Assembly (NCBI RefSeq): GCF_001767395.1
Contig: NZ_CP017014.1
Coordinates: 1,992,501-2,056,500 of the forward strand
Length of the DNA: 64,000 nt
Direction of reading: 5' to 3'
Source: Rhodococcus sp. WMMA185
GTDB lineage: Bacteria > Actinomycetota > Actinomycetes > Mycobacteriales > Mycobacteriaceae
In this document: piece by piece, positions 39,588 through 48,720 of the stretch
Position numbering within the stretch: the stretch's first letter is position 1
Layout: every line of letters begins with the position of its first letter
Translations under genes and position numbers: made by a program
The notes under the pieces: model-generated
Told to the model about the DNA's origin: nothing
Seen by the model: only the letters and a program-made list of their open reading frames with translations
Database searches by the model: none

Positions 39588-41072
39588 TCAGGCGTTGCCG
39601 GACAGCTTCTCGCGCAGAGCGGCGAGCTGTGCATCGCTGGCCAGCGAGCCACCAGTGGCCTCCGACGGCGCGGAGTTGGCGGACGCAGCCGAGTCTGCCT
39701 CGTCTGCACCCGACTCCGAGGAGTAGCCCGCGGCAGCATTGGCGGCCTCAGCGGCCTCGTCGGCGGCGGTCTTCTCCATCTGAGCGGTGTGCATCTTGTG
39801 GCGACGCTCGGCCTCGGCGTAGCGGTTCTCCCACTCTTCACGCTGCTTGTCGAAGCCCTCGAGCCATTCGTTGGTCTCGGGGTCGAAGCCCTCGGGGAAG
39901 ATGTAGTTGCCCTGCTCGTCGTAGCTGTCGGCCATGCCGTACTTGGACGGATCGAACTCGGCGTTGTAGTCCTCGTTGGCCTGCTTCAGTGACAACGAGA
40001 TGCGACGACGCTCGAGGTCGATGTCGATGACCTTGACGAGTGCATCGTCGCCGACGCCGACAACCTGGTCCGGAACCTCGACGTGGCGCTCGGCCAGCTC
40101 GGAGATGTGGACGAGGCCTTCGATTCCCTCTTCGACCCGTACGAAGGCGCCGAACGGGACCAGCTTCGTGACCTTGCCGGGCACGATCTGGCCGATGGCG
40201 TGCGTGCGGGCGAACTGACGCCACGGGTCTTCCTGCGTGGCCTTGAGCGACAAGGAGACGCGCTCGCGGTCCAGATCGACGTCGAGAACCTCGACGGTGA
40301 CCTCGGTGCCGACCTCGACGACCTCGGACGGGTGATCGATGTGCTTCCAGGACAGCTCGGACACGTGCACCAGACCGTCGACGCCGCCGAGGTCCACGAA
40401 GGCGCCGAAGTTGACGATGGAGGACACAACGCCCTTGCGGACCTGGCCCTTCTGCAGCTGGTTCAGGAACTCGCTGCGAACCTCGGACTGCGTCTGCTCG
40501 AGCCATGCGCGACGCGAGAGGACCACATTGTTGCGGTTCTTGTCGAGCTCGATGATCTTGGCCTCGATCTCCTTGCCGACATACGGCTGGAGATCCCGGA
40601 CCCGGCGCATCTCGACGAGCGAAGCGGGAAGGAAGCCGCGCAGTCCGATGTCGAGGATCAGGCCACCCTTGACGACCTCGATGACGGTGCCCTTGACCGC
40701 CTCGTCCCTCTCCTTGAGCTCCTCGATGGTGCCCCAGGCGCGCTCGTACTGAGCGCGCTTCTTCGACAGGATCAGTCGGCCTTCCTTGTCCTCCTTGGTG
40801 AGGACCAGAGCTTCGACCTCATCGCCCACGGAAACGACCTCGTTGGGGTCGACGTCGTGTTTGATGGAGAGTTCGCGGGAAGGGATGACGCCTTCGGTCT
40901 TGTAACCGATGTCGAGCAGAACCTCGTCCCGATCGACCTTGACGATGGTGCCTTCGACGATGTCGCCATCGTTGAAGTACTTGATCGTGGCGTCGATGGC
41001 GGCGAGGAAGTCCTCGGCGGAGCCGATGTCGTTGACGGCTACCTGCGGCGAGGTCACGGTGGTGGAGGGCAT
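39588..41072 (-). CDS. rpsA: 30S ribosomal protein S1
   Basis: A 494-aa RNA-binding protein with four S1 (OB-fold) repeats: about residues 36-105 (DGDIVEGTIVKVDRDEVLLDIG), 123-187, 208-276 (RKGVVSSIVNFGAFVDLGG) and 293-362 (VPGKVTKLVPFGAFVRVEEG). The acidic/Ala-rich C-terminus is typical for actinobacteria, whose S1 is shorter than the six-repeat E. coli form. The ATG at 41072 (MPSTTVTSPQVAVND) is chosen over a longer open frame. In M. tuberculosis it lies next to polA; here polA is 14 kb away. Confidence 0.97.
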   Translation of the reverse strand: MPSTTVTSPQVAVNDIGSAEDFLAAIDATIKYFNDGDIVEGTIVKVDRDEVLLDIGYKTEGVIPSRELSIKHDVDPNEVVSVGDEVEALVLTKEDKEGRLILSKKRAQYERAWGTIEELKERDEAVKGTVIEVVKGGLILDIGLRGFLPASLVEMRRVRDLQPYVGKEIEAKIIELDKNRNNVVLSRRAWLEQTQSEVRSEFLNQLQKGQVRKGVVSSIVNFGAFVDLGGVDGLVHVSELSWKHIDHPSEVVEVGTEVTVEVLDVDLDRERVSLSLKATQEDPWRQFARTHAIGQIVPGKVTKLVPFGAFVRVEEGIEGLVHISELAERHVEVPDQVVGVGDDALVKVIDIDLERRRISLSLKQANEDYNAEFDPSKYGMADSYDEQGNYIFPEGFDPETNEWLEGFDKQREEWENRYAEAERRHKMHTAQMEKTAADEAAEAANAAAGYSSESGADEADSAASANSAPSEATGGSLASDAQLAALREKLSGNA

Positions 41073-41321
41073 GTGTCGAGTTGCTCCGGACGGGTTGTGG
41101 TCGGTTGATGGTGTTCTGTCGGACAAGTAACCCGAGCCGACGAAACACTCCGCCGAATCAGGCCACCCCAAGTGCAGCGAACGACACCCGATTGGAACCG
41201 AACAAACTCGAACTGAACCGAATCCGATGTCGCACACGTAGACACTTGCGTGCAATAGGCTACGCGCCCGGGGGCAAGCTGGGCAAACCCGGGCACGTCT
41301 CCGCGCTCTAGTCTGTTCCCC

Positions 41322-42203
41322 ATGCCCGATCCCCGCCCCGTCTCATCTCCCCTGTCTCCGGACGACGACCGCCACGGAGCGGCCAACGCCGCCCTCGGAA
41401 CGACCGGAGTCAGCCGCGTGCGCGTCGATTCCGAGACCAGTGAACGTGCAAGCCGCGCCTGGTGGGATGCGGACGCCGAGGACTACCACCGCACGCATGG
41501 CGAGTTCCTCGGGGTCGACGCCACGGACGGTGAGTTCGTTTGGTGCCCGGAAGGACTTCACGAGGGCGACTACCACCTGCTCGGCGACGTGGCCGGAAAG
41601 GACGTCCTCGAAGTCGGTTGCGGGTCCGCCCCCTGCGCACGCTGGCTCGCCGGCCGGGGTGCTCGCGCCGTGGGCCTCGATCTGTCGATGCAGATGTTGA
41701 CCCGCGGCGCACAGGCAATGCGGGCGGGAGGGGTGACGGTGCCGCTCGTGCATGCCGGGGCCGAGCATCTCCCCTTTGCAGACGAGAGCTTCGACATCGC
41801 TTGTTCGGCTTTTGGCGCCGTTCCGTTCGTGGCGGATTCACAGCAGGTCATGCTCGAAGTGGCCCGAGTTCTTCGGCCCGGAGGGCTCTGGGTATTCGCT
41901 GTGAACCATCCGATCCGCTGGATCTTCCCGGATGATCCGGGACCGCGGGGGCTCACCGCCGCCCTCCCCTACTTCGACCGCACGCCCTACGTAGAGGTCG
42001 ACGACGACGGCATCCCCACCTACGTCGAGCACCACCGGACAATCGGCGACCGGGTCCGTGAGATCGTCGCGGCTGGGCTCGAGGTCCGCGACATCATCGA
42101 GCCGGAGTGGCCCGAATGGCTCGAACGCGAATGGGGCCAGTGGAGTCCCCTACGCGGGCAGCTGTTCCCTGGCACGGCCATCTTCAGTTGCCGAAAGCCG
42201 TGA
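41322..42203 (+). CDS. Class I SAM-dependent methyltransferase
   Basis: A 293-aa methyltransferase. SAM motif I is DVLEVGCGSAPCARWLAGRG (about residues 88-107), with post-I GLDLSMQML and motif II/III around FDIACSAFGAVPFV and RVLRPGGLWVFAVNH. It resembles small-molecule or ubiquinone/menaquinone-type methyltransferases; the acceptor is unknown. It is divergent from rpsA and ends 47 bp before the convergent ABC ATPase. Confidence 0.88.
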   Translation: MPDPRPVSSPLSPDDDRHGAANAALGTTGVSRVRVDSETSERASRAWWDADAEDYHRTHGEFLGVDATDGEFVWCPEGLHEGDYHLLGDVAGKDVLEVGCGSAPCARWLAGRGARAVGLDLSMQMLTRGAQAMRAGGVTVPLVHAGAEHLPFADESFDIACSAFGAVPFVADSQQVMLEVARVLRPGGLWVFAVNHPIRWIFPDDPGPRGLTAALPYFDRTPYVEVDDDGIPTYVEHHRTIGDRVREIVAAGLEVRDIIEPEWPEWLEREWGQWSPLRGQLFPGTAIFSCRKP

Positions 42204-42250
42204 GTGGTTCTCGACCGGTCGCGCGCCACGAAACACTCACGGCCACCGCG

Positions 42251-43012
42251 TCACAACAGCTTCGACAGGAACGCCTTCGTGCGTTCATGCTGCGGATTGG
42301 TCAGTAGCTCATCGGGTTTGCCCGATTCGACGACAACACCGTCATCCATGAATACCAAGTGGTCGGCCACCTCTCGCGCGAAGCCCATCTCGTGGGTCAC
42401 GACGACCATCGTCATGCCGCCGGCGGCGAGGTCTTTCATCACACCGAGCACCTCCCCGACCAGTTCCGGGTCGAGAGCAGAGGTCGGCTCGTCGAACAGC
42501 ATTAGCTTGGGATCCATCGCCAGCGCGCGGGCAATGGCGACGCGCTGCTGCTGGCCGCCCGACAGTTGTGCCGGGTAGGCATCGGCCTTCTCGGTCAACC
42601 CGACCTGCCCGAGCAGATTGTGCGCCCGCTCGATGGCCTTCTTCTTGTTCAGCCGCTTCACCTGCGTGGGCGCCTCGATGATGTTCTCGAGCGCCGTCCG
42701 GTGCGGAAAGAGGTTGAAGTGCTGGAACACCATGCCGATGTCGCGGCGTTGCTTCGCCGCCGCGCGGTGATGCAGTTCGTGGAGTTTTCCGTGCCGCTCG
42801 GCATAGCCCACGATCTCGCCGTCGACATACAGACGCCCCGCATTGACCTGCTCGAGGTGGTTGATGCAGCGCAGGAACGTCGACTTGCCCGAACCGGAGG
42901 GGCCCACGATACACAGGACCTGACCGCGCTCGATTTCGAGCGACACGCCCTTGAGCACCTCGAGCGCTCCGAAGTTCTTACACACCCGATCGGCCTTGAC
43001 CATCGGCGTCAT
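42251..43012 (-). CDS. Polar amino-acid ABC transporter ATP-binding protein
   Basis: A 253-aa ATPase of the GlnQ/HisP type. Walker [15 protein letters not shown], signature [16 protein letters not shown] and Walker [15 protein letters not shown] are intact, and it ends with the family's HERTKAFL. It overlaps the permease gene by 4 bp. Together with the permease and the binding lipoprotein upstream it forms an importer for a polar amino acid such as glutamate or glutamine. A broken partial copy of its 5' half lies at 46151-46330. Confidence 0.93.
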   Translation of the reverse strand: MTPMVKADRVCKNFGALEVLKGVSLEIERGQVLCIVGPSGSGKSTFLRCINHLEQVNAGRLYVDGEIVGYAERHGKLHELHHRAAAKQRRDIGMVFQHFNLFPHRTALENIIEAPTQVKRLNKKKAIERAHNLLGQVGLTEKADAYPAQLSGGQQQRVAIARALAMDPKLMLFDEPTSALDPELVGEVLGVMKDLAAGGMTMVVVTHEMGFAREVADHLVFMDDGVVVESGKPDELLTNPQHERTKAFLSKLL

Positions 43013-44001
43013 TTTCGGTCACCTCCGGGTGCATCCGGCAAATGCGCGGTGCCGGGTTCGATGATGAGCGGCTTGCCCTCCGCGTCAGCGAGGGCCTGCA
43101 ACTGTCGCGCGGTCAGCTCCCGGGTCGCACCCTTCGAGAAGTACCGCTCGAGGTAGTACTGGCCGATCATCAGCAGGCTCGTGATGACCAGATACCAAGT
43201 GGCGGCCACCATCAACAACGGAATCGGCTGAAAGTTCGCCCCGGAGATTTCTCTCTGACGACCGAACAATTCGAGGGTGTATGGAACAGCAGAGACCAGA
43301 GAGGTCGTCTTGAGCATGCCGATCAGCTCGTTGCCCGTGGGCGGGATGATCACACGCATGGCCTGAGGCAGAACCGTTCGCCGCATGGTCTGCGCCCAGG
43401 TCATGCCGAGCGCCACCGATGCCTCGGTCTGCCCCTCGCCCACCGAGTTCACGCCGGCCCGGACAATCTCAGCCATGTAGGCGGCCTCGTTCAGCCCGAG
43501 GCCGATTATCGCGAACAGGAACGGCGAGTAGATTCCTTCGAGCTCGATGTGCACGAACTGGTGGACGAACGGGATACCGAGATCCAACTGCTTGTAGATG
43601 GCGGGAATCAATCCCCAAAAAACCAACTGCACGTATACCGGGGTGCCGCGGAATACCCACAGATAGATCCACGCAGCAGTCTTCAGCACGGGATTCGGCG
43701 ACAACCGCATCACCGCGAGGACGACACCCAGCACGATGGCAATCGCCATCGACAGCACGGTGAGCTGAATGGTGTTCCACGCTGCGGCCGAGATCCGTTC
43801 GTCGAACAGGTATTGAGCGTAGATGTCCCAGCGGTAGTTCTCGTTGGTCCGTGCACCATTGACGAACAGGACGAGCAACACACCGACCACGATCGCGGCT
43901 ATCCATCGACCGGGGCGCCGCAATGGGACTGCCTTGATCGGCTCCGGTTCCTCGCTCGCCGCGCTCGCCGACCCCTTGGACGTGTTCTCCGAATCAGACA
44001 C
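43009..44001 (-). CDS. Polar amino-acid ABC transporter permease
   Basis: A 330-aa HisMQ-type permease with a charged N-terminal cytosolic tail of about 30 residues, then five or more membrane spans. The EAA loop region reads [20 protein letters not shown] followed by [21 protein letters not shown], which couples to the ATPase. It starts 11 bp after the binding-protein gene. Pieces of the same gene are found twice more in this window, at 46363-46731 and in reverse at 49266-49335. Confidence 0.93.
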   Translation of the reverse strand: MSDSENTSKGSASAASEEPEPIKAVPLRRPGRWIAAIVVGVLLVLFVNGARTNENYRWDIYAQYLFDERISAAAWNTIQLTVLSMAIAIVLGVVLAVMRLSPNPVLKTAAWIYLWVFRGTPVYVQLVFWGLIPAIYKQLDLGIPFVHQFVHIELEGIYSPFLFAIIGLGLNEAAYMAEIVRAGVNSVGEGQTEASVALGMTWAQTMRRTVLPQAMRVIIPPTGNELIGMLKTTSLVSAVPYTLELFGRQREISGANFQPIPLLMVAATWYLVITSLLMIGQYYLERYFSKGATRELTARQLQALADAEGKPLIIEPGTAHLPDAPGGDRK

Positions 44002-44012
44002 TGGTCAGCCGC

Positions 44013-44927
44013 TCAGCTCGTCGCGCCGTTGATCTGCGACGTTGTGATGACACCCTGCTCGACGCCCCAGTTCTCCGCGATCGTCTGGTAGGTGCCGTCG
44101 TCGATCAGATGCTGGAGAGCCTGCTGGAGCACCTCCGCCAAAGGCGAGCCCTTCGCAACGGGCCAGCCGTAGGGCTGGGCATCAAAAATCTCTCCGGCGG
44201 CTACGATCTTTCCCTCGCTCCGTCTGATCGCGTATCCGGTGACCGGGGAGTCTGCAGACATCGCGTCGATCCTGCCGAGAGTGAGCGCATTGGCCACGCT
44301 GTCCTGACTGTCGAACTTGACGATGTCGATGGGAGGCTGTCCGGCTGCGACACACGCCTCGCTCTTGGCAGGCACCTCCTCGATGTCCTCGATGGTGTTG
44401 GTCTGCACGCCGACCCGTAGCCCGCAGGCATTATTCGGATCCACCGACCCGCCCGCGGCCTGGGCCCACTGCACACCCGCGCTGAAGTAGGTGACGAAGT
44501 CCACCGACTCCTCACGTTCCAAGGTGTCGGTGAACGAGGAGGCGCCCGTGTCGTAACTGCCGGCCTGTATCGCCGGAATTATCCTGTCGAAGTCGGCCTC
44601 CATGAAGACCGGCGTCACACCGAGCACATCCCCGACCGCATCCATGAGGTCGATGTCGAAGCCGACGATGTTGCCGTCCGAATCCTTGAACTCGTTGGGG
44701 GCGTAGGGAACATTGACGCCGACGACAAGCTCGCCGTCAGAGGCGATCTCCTCGGGCAGCTGGGCCGCGATCGCGTCCACCTTGCTCACCTCCGGGTTTT
44801 CGCCCGCGACGGGCACGCCGCCCTCGGTGTTGGAGACGCACCCTGCAAGCAGCAGAGCACTGGCACCCACGAGTGCCCCGAGGCTGCGGGCAGTTCGGCC
44901 TCGCGTGATGACGGATTGACCAGTCAC
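44013..44927 (-). CDS. Polar amino-acid ABC transporter substrate-binding lipoprotein
   Basis: A 304-aa family 3 extracellular solute-binding protein. The signal peptide ends in lipobox LLAGC (about residue 31), so it is membrane-anchored. VVGVNVPYAPNEFKDSDGNIVGFDIDLM is the ligand-binding start typical for glutamate/glutamine/arginine binders. I prefer the GTG at 44927 (VTGQSVITRGR) because the GGAGGA site is seven bases away; it lies one base from the ATG at 44933. Its first 45 bp and upstream region are part of the duplicated segment. Confidence 0.92.
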   Translation of the reverse strand: MTGQSVITRGRTARSLGALVGASALLLAGCVSNTEGGVPVAGENPEVSKVDAIAAQLPEEIASDGELVVGVNVPYAPNEFKDSDGNIVGFDIDLMDAVGDVLGVTPVFMEADFDRIIPAIQAGSYDTGASSFTDTLEREESVDFVTYFSAGVQWAQAAGGSVDPNNACGLRVGVQTNTIEDIEEVPAKSEACVAAGQPPIDIVKFDSQDSVANALTLGRIDAMSADSPVTGYAIRRSEGKIVAAGEIFDAQPYGWPVAKGSPLAEVLQQALQHLIDDGTYQTIAENWGVEQGVITTSQINGATS

Positions 44928-46150
44928 TGGCATGTCCTCCAAGAAGATATCGTGGTGCACCGAGCAAACTACGGCGACGGAGAGCTCTCGAACTCCGAGA
45001 TTGTCAGACGGAAGCGTACGTCACCCGGATCCGCGCGCGGAATCATCGAACCTCCTCGGCCTGTCGGACAACGAAGACGGTCTTCATCGGCGGAGTGTGC
45101 GGGCGAGGACCGTCTCGGCGAATTCGGCGGTCGACGCGAGCCCACCCAGGTCCGCGGTGGCTACTCCGGAGCAGATCGTATCGCGTACCGCCTCGCTGAT
45201 CCAACGCGAAGCTGCGTTAAGGCGATGGTCGTCACGGCGATCGCCGAGCACCTCGAGCATCATTGCCGCCGACAGCATCAGCGCGGTGGGATTGGCCCTG
45301 TTCCGCCCCGCGATGTCGGGTGCAGCGCCGTGCGCCGCCTGGGCCATCACCTTGGTCTCGGAGGCATTGACCGATGGAGCCGTGCCGAGTGAGCCGGACA
45401 GTTCGGCAGTCAGGTCCGACAAGATGTCGCCGAACATGTTCTCCGTCACGATGACGTCGAAATCACGGCCTCGGCGGACAAGGTGCGCTGCCATCGCATC
45501 CACGTGCTCGTCGTCGATCCGTACGTCGGGGTAGCTGCTCTCCCCCACCTCCCGGCACACGTCGCGGAACAAACCTGTGGTCATCGACAGCACGTTCGCC
45601 TTGTGGACGATCGTGACGTGCCTACGGCGAGCACACGCGAGCGCGAATGCGGTGTGCGCGATACGCTCACACGCCTTCCTCGTCACCATCCCGACCGCCA
45701 TCGCGACATCGGGTGTCGGCATGAACTCGCCGCTACCGGCAAACATGTTCCGGTCGGCGTACAGCCCCTCGGTGTTCTCCCGGACGATCACCAAGTCCAT
45801 GTCCGTCACCATGGAGGCGACTCCCTCGAGCGAGCGAGCCGGCCGGACGTTCGCGAAGAGATCGAACCGCTTGCGCACCACTGCGCCAGGTGTCAACTGC
45901 CCCCGAAACCGTTCCGGATAACCGGCGCTGTCGTGCGGCCCGAGAATCCACGCATCGAGTTCGTCCAACGTGGCGAGAGTGGAATCGGGGATCGGGGTCC
46001 CGTGCGACTCGATAGCCTCCAACCCCACAGGCAAATCCACCCAGTCGACGTCGATGCCTGCGGCCGCGGTTGCGGCGGCGACCACGCGCTGAGTTGCCGG
46101 AACGATCTCGCGTCCGATGCCGTCACCGAGAATCACACCGATCCTCATAC
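44883..46150. repeat. 1,268-bp direct repeat, copy A
   Basis: Bases 44883-46150 recur at 49370-50637 with a constant offset of 4,487. The encoded dehydrogenases are residue-for-residue the same and I found no difference in the stretches compared. It contains the 5' end of the binding-lipoprotein gene, its upstream region and the whole dehydrogenase gene. Copy A is joined to the intact transporter. Confidence 0.92.
45084..46148 (-). CDS. Isocitrate/isopropylmalate/tartrate dehydrogenase family protein, copy A
   Basis: A 354-aa beta-decarboxylating dehydrogenase (MRIGVILGDGIGREIVPATQ; VIVRENTEGLYADRN; VTIVHKANVLSMTTGLFRDV; VTENMFGDILSDLTAEL with the metal-binding Asp). It is NAD(P)-dependent and acts on a 2-hydroxy acid. 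The nearest types are 3-isopropylmalate and tartrate dehydrogenases; it is probably not the main LeuB. The frame stays open to 46226 because an ATPase remnant is fused in frame ahead of the ATG (its residues read [13 protein letters not shown]), so a chimeric N-terminus is possible. It lies upstream of the transporter operon on the same strand. Confidence 0.88.
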   Translation of the reverse strand: MRIGVILGDGIGREIVPATQRVVAAATAAAGIDVDWVDLPVGLEAIESHGTPIPDSTLATLDELDAWILGPHDSAGYPERFRGQLTPGAVVRKRFDLFANVRPARSLEGVASMVTDMDLVIVRENTEGLYADRNMFAGSGEFMPTPDVAMAVGMVTRKACERIAHTAFALACARRRHVTIVHKANVLSMTTGLFRDVCREVGESSYPDVRIDDEHVDAMAAHLVRRGRDFDVIVTENMFGDILSDLTAELSGSLGTAPSVNASETKVMAQAAHGAAPDIAGRNRANPTALMLSAAMMLEVLGDRRDDHRLNAASRWISEAVRDTICSGVATADLGGLASTAEFAETVLARTLRR

Positions 46151-46330
46151 CGGAGTTGACCTGCTCAAGGTGGTTGATGCGGCGCAGAAACGTCGACTTG
46201 CCCGAACCGGAGGGACCGCGATGCACAAGACCTGGCCGCTCTCGATTTCGAGCGACACGCCCTTGAGTACCTCTTGAGCGCTCCGAAGTTCTTACACATC
46301 CGGTCCGCCATGACGATCGGCGTCATTCTC
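46151..46330 (-). pseudogene. 5' remnant of the ABC ATP-binding protein gene
   Basis: On the minus strand this reads as the first 50-60 codons of the ATPase at 42251-43012 (VMADRMCKNFG, then [29 protein letters not shown]) but with a 2-base insertion and a 1-base loss that break the frame. It stops abruptly at the border of the dehydrogenase repeat. It is a decayed partial duplicate. Confidence 0.85.
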
Positions 46331-46362
46331 GTTCACCTCCGGGTGCATCCGGAGGTGAACGA

Positions 46363-46731
46363 AAATGCGCCGTGTCGGGTTCGACGATGAGTGGCTTACC
46401 CTCGGCATCGGCGAGGGCCTGCAGCTGCTGCTGCTGGGGTCAGCTTGCGGGTAGCACCCTTCGAGAAGTACCGCTCAAGATAGCGCTGGCCGATCATCAG
46501 CACACTTGTGATCGCGAGATACCAAGTGGCGGAAGCGATCAACAACTGAATCGGCTGAAGGTTGGCCCCGGAGATATTTCTGGTACGGCCGTATAACTCG
46601 AGGCGATATGGAATAGCGGAGACCAGAGAGGTCGTCTTGAGCATGCCGATCAGCTCGTTGCCCGTGGGCGGAATAATCACACGCATGGCTTGAGGCAGGA
46701 CCGTTCGCCGCATGGTCTGCGACTAGGTCAC
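46363..46731 (-). pseudogene. 3' remnant of the ABC permease gene
   Basis: It reads as the last 100 or so residues of the permease at 43009 ([40 protein letters not shown]) with about 85% identity, then shifts frame near AAAAAGPRRCRG. It is followed by the ATPase remnant in the original operon order, so one event copied the permease-ATPase junction. A perfect 13-bp stem (46330-46342 with 46349-46361, CGTTCACCTCCGG) replaces the original junction sequence. Confidence 0.85.
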
Positions 46732-47087
46732 GCCGCGCGCCACCACTCTCCGTGCTGGTGCCGCACCGAGAATGCCGGTCAATACCAAAACGGTCAGAAA
46801 GAGCATCAGCGCTTGAGACCAGACACGCGGGCCTCCCCAGCCGAAACCCACTCCTGCGGAAGGCAACACACGTACGAACTCCCGAGCACTTTCGTGCATG
46901 TCGGGGGCCCAGATCTGACCGCGCGTCGTCAACGGCACTCTCACCGCCCAGTGTGGGGCAGATAATAGCGAGCGTTCTGTTTGGTGTTAGAGTCCCGGGC
47001 GTCTGTCCGGCCGCAGCGCGATGCTCACCGGACTGTCGCCAAAGTTCCACGCATGTCAGGACATCCACCTCCAGGAAGAAGTGCATC
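46732..47087. other. Region between the ABC remnants and lectin gene A
   Basis: No firm gene. A minus-strand frame 46723-46944 (73 codons from a GTG) encodes one plausible membrane span (ALMLFLTVLVLTGILG) but runs into the permease remnant and has mixed codon use; it may be another fragment. The lectin A promoter should lie about 46950-47060, where an AT-richer patch (GATAATAGCG then TGTTTGGTGTTAGAG) occurs. Confidence 0.35.
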
Positions 47088-47867
47088 TTGTATCTCACGT
47101 TACGGTCCGGATATCGGAGGGGCGCCACGCGTTTCTTCGGAGCCGTCGCGGTAGCCTCCACACTCGTGGTTACCGGCGCCAGCATCGCCGCCGCAGCCCC
47201 GTCAGTGGCCCCGTCCACCACCGAGGAGACAGCTGAACCGACCTCTGTGTCGGAGTTGCCCACACCGTCCGTCGAGCCGACCACAACACCGGAGGCCGAC
47301 ACCGAAGGTAGCGCCCCCACACCGGAGGCCGACACCGAAGGTAGCGCCCCCACACCGGAGGCCGACACCGAAGGTAGCGCCCCCACACCGGAGGCCGACA
47401 CCGAAGGTAGCGCCCCCACACCGGAGGCCGACACCGAAGGTAGCGCCCCCACACCGGAGGCCGACACCGAAGGTAGCGCCCCCACACCGGAGGCCAAGGC
47501 CGCGGGTCTTATCAATACGATTCGGAGCAACGCTACCGGGGCGTGCTTGGATTCCAGTTCATTCGGAGTCCGCGGATTTCCGTGCAATGGACTCGCATAT
47601 CAGCGTTGGAATGTAAGTCAGCTTGATTTTGCCCAGTTTGAGCTAGAGAGCCATGGGACTTGGCAGTGCCTTGACCACAACGACGCTTACGGCCTGCGAA
47701 CTAGCGAATGCCGTACTCTCTCAACAAATCAGAAATGGAACATAACGAACAAAGGCGGCTTGGAGATCAGGAACAGGGCGACCAATAAGTGTCTCGATGA
47801 CAGTGCCCTGGGTGTCCGTGTCATCACATGCAACGACACGGTGTACCAACGCTGGAGTCTTATCTAA
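47088..47867 (+). CDS. Secreted ricin-type beta-trefoil lectin with TPEADTEGSAP repeats, copy A
   Basis: A predicted exported protein of 259 aa. Residues 1-37 are a signal peptide (RSGYRRGATRFFGAVAVAS then an Ala-rich AIAAAA-type end). Residues 67-132 are six exact 11-residue repeats TPEADTEGSAP, a Pro/acid linker. Residues about 141-259 are a three-lobe ricin B-type trefoil: ACLDSSSFGVRGFPCN-YQRW, CLDHNDAYGLRTSEC-NQKW and CLDDSALGVRVITCN-YQRW, with paired cysteines per lobe. It has no catalytic domain, so a carbohydrate-binding surface or secreted role is inferred. The TTG at 47088 is chosen because the same TTG-TAT start precedes the signal peptide of copy B. The sugar specificity is unknown. 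Confidence 0.8.
   Translation: MYLTLRSGYRRGATRFFGAVAVASTLVVTGASIAAAAPSVAPSTTEETAEPTSVSELPTPSVEPTTTPEADTEGSAPTPEADTEGSAPTPEADTEGSAPTPEADTEGSAPTPEADTEGSAPTPEADTEGSAPTPEAKAAGLINTIRSNATGACLDSSSFGVRGFPCNGLAYQRWNVSQLDFAQFELESHGTWQCLDHNDAYGLRTSECRTLSTNQKWNITNKGGLEIRNRATNKCLDDSALGVRVITCNDTVYQRWSLI
47286..47495 (+). repeat. 33-bp tandem repeat array in lectin A (6 full units)
   Basis: Six identical 33-bp units beginning ACACCGGAGGCC, head to tail and in frame from 47286 to 47483, then a partial seventh to 47495. DNA identity between units is complete as far as I can read, more than protein selection alone needs, so recent slippage or homogenisation is likely. Confidence 0.95.
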
Positions 47868-47915
47868 ATCGGAAGTCCGTACTTTGCAAGAACCTTGAAA
47901 GAAGTGGAGTGCACG

Positions 47916-48665
47916 TTGTATCACAATTCATTACGCGGACACCAGTCCCGGCGCGGATATCGCAAGGGAGCCGCGCGTTTCTTCGGAGCCGTCGCAGTAG
48001 CCTCCACGCTCGTGGTTACCGGCGCCAGCATCGCCGCCGCAGCCCCGTCCACCACCGAAGAGGCAGCTGAATCGACTTCTGTGCCGGAATTGCCGACACC
48101 GTCCGTCGAGCCGACCACAACACCGGAGGCCGACACCGAAGGTAGTGCCCCCACACCGGAGGCCGACACCGAAGGTAGCGCCCCCACACCGGAGGCCGAC
48201 ACCGAAGGTAGCGCCCCCACACCGGAGGCCGACACCGAAGGTAGCGCCCCCACACCGGAGGCCGACACCGAAGGTAGCGCCCCCACACCGGAGGCCAAGG
48301 CTGCCGGCCGCATCAATACGATGCGGAACCAAGCCACCGGGGCATGTGTGGACGATAGTTCATTCGGACTCCGCGGATATGCGTGCAACGGAACCGATTT
48401 CCAACGATGGAGCTTCTTCCTTCTTGGTGATGTTAATTATCGGATTCAGAATACGGCCACTGGACGGTGCCTCGATCACAGTGAATTCGGCCTTCGGACC
48501 ATCGACTGCAACGGTGGAGGTCATCAAGCTTGGAGGGTGGTCCAACTTGGTAACAGCTACCAGATCTTGAATTTTCAGACCGCAGCCTGTCTCGATGACA
48601 GCAACCTGGGTTTACGTGCCATCGGCTGCAATAGCGGCAAGTATCAAGCCTGGAGTGTCTACTAG
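47916..48665 (+). CDS. Secreted ricin-type beta-trefoil lectin with TPEADTEGSAP repeats, copy B
   Basis: A 249-aa tandem paralog of lectin A, 48 bp downstream. The signal peptide and start of the mature protein are almost the same (GAARFFGAVAVASTLVVTG). The linker has five 11-residue repeats (residues 69-123). The trefoil domain (about 133-249) has diverged strongly: ACVDDSSFGLRGYACN-FQRW, CLDHSEFGLRTIDCN-HQAW, CLDDSNLGLRAIGCN-YQAW. Conserved 5' half plus divergent binding domain suggests selection for new ligands or gene conversion of the 5' half. The start TTG at 47916 has GTGGAG six bases upstream. A perfect 17-bp terminator follows. Confidence 0.8.
   Translation: MYHNSLRGHQSRRGYRKGAARFFGAVAVASTLVVTGASIAAAAPSTTEEAAESTSVPELPTPSVEPTTTPEADTEGSAPTPEADTEGSAPTPEADTEGSAPTPEADTEGSAPTPEADTEGSAPTPEAKAAGRINTMRNQATGACVDDSSFGLRGYACNGTDFQRWSFFLLGDVNYRIQNTATGRCLDHSEFGLRTIDCNGGGHQAWRVVQLGNSYQILNFQTAACLDDSNLGLRAIGCNSGKYQAWSVY
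48120..48296 (+). repeat. 33-bp tandem repeat array in lectin B (5 full units)
   Basis: The same 33-bp unit as in lectin A, five times from 48120 to 48284, then a partial unit. One silent C-to-T change is seen in the first unit (GGTAGTGCC). The different unit number in the two genes shows that copy number varies. Confidence 0.95.
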
Positions 48666-48720
48666 TTCGAATGAATCGAGCATACGGCCACGGGTGTAGA
48701 TCGGGGTAGATCCCGAACCG

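Noticed and set aside
39270-39992. 240-codon plus-strand frame as a full gene
   Set aside because: It runs through a strong terminator and then antisense to rpsA; only its first part could be coding.
46475-47587. Minus-strand frame with repeated GVGALPSVSAS
   Set aside because: It is the reverse complement of the lectin A repeat array plus the permease remnant; the plus strand has signal peptide and lectin motifs.
47286-48296. Regular 33-bp repeats resembling a CRISPR array
   Set aside because: Units are head to tail without spacers, are in frame, encode TPEADTEGSAP, and lie inside signal-peptide proteins. No cas genes are present.
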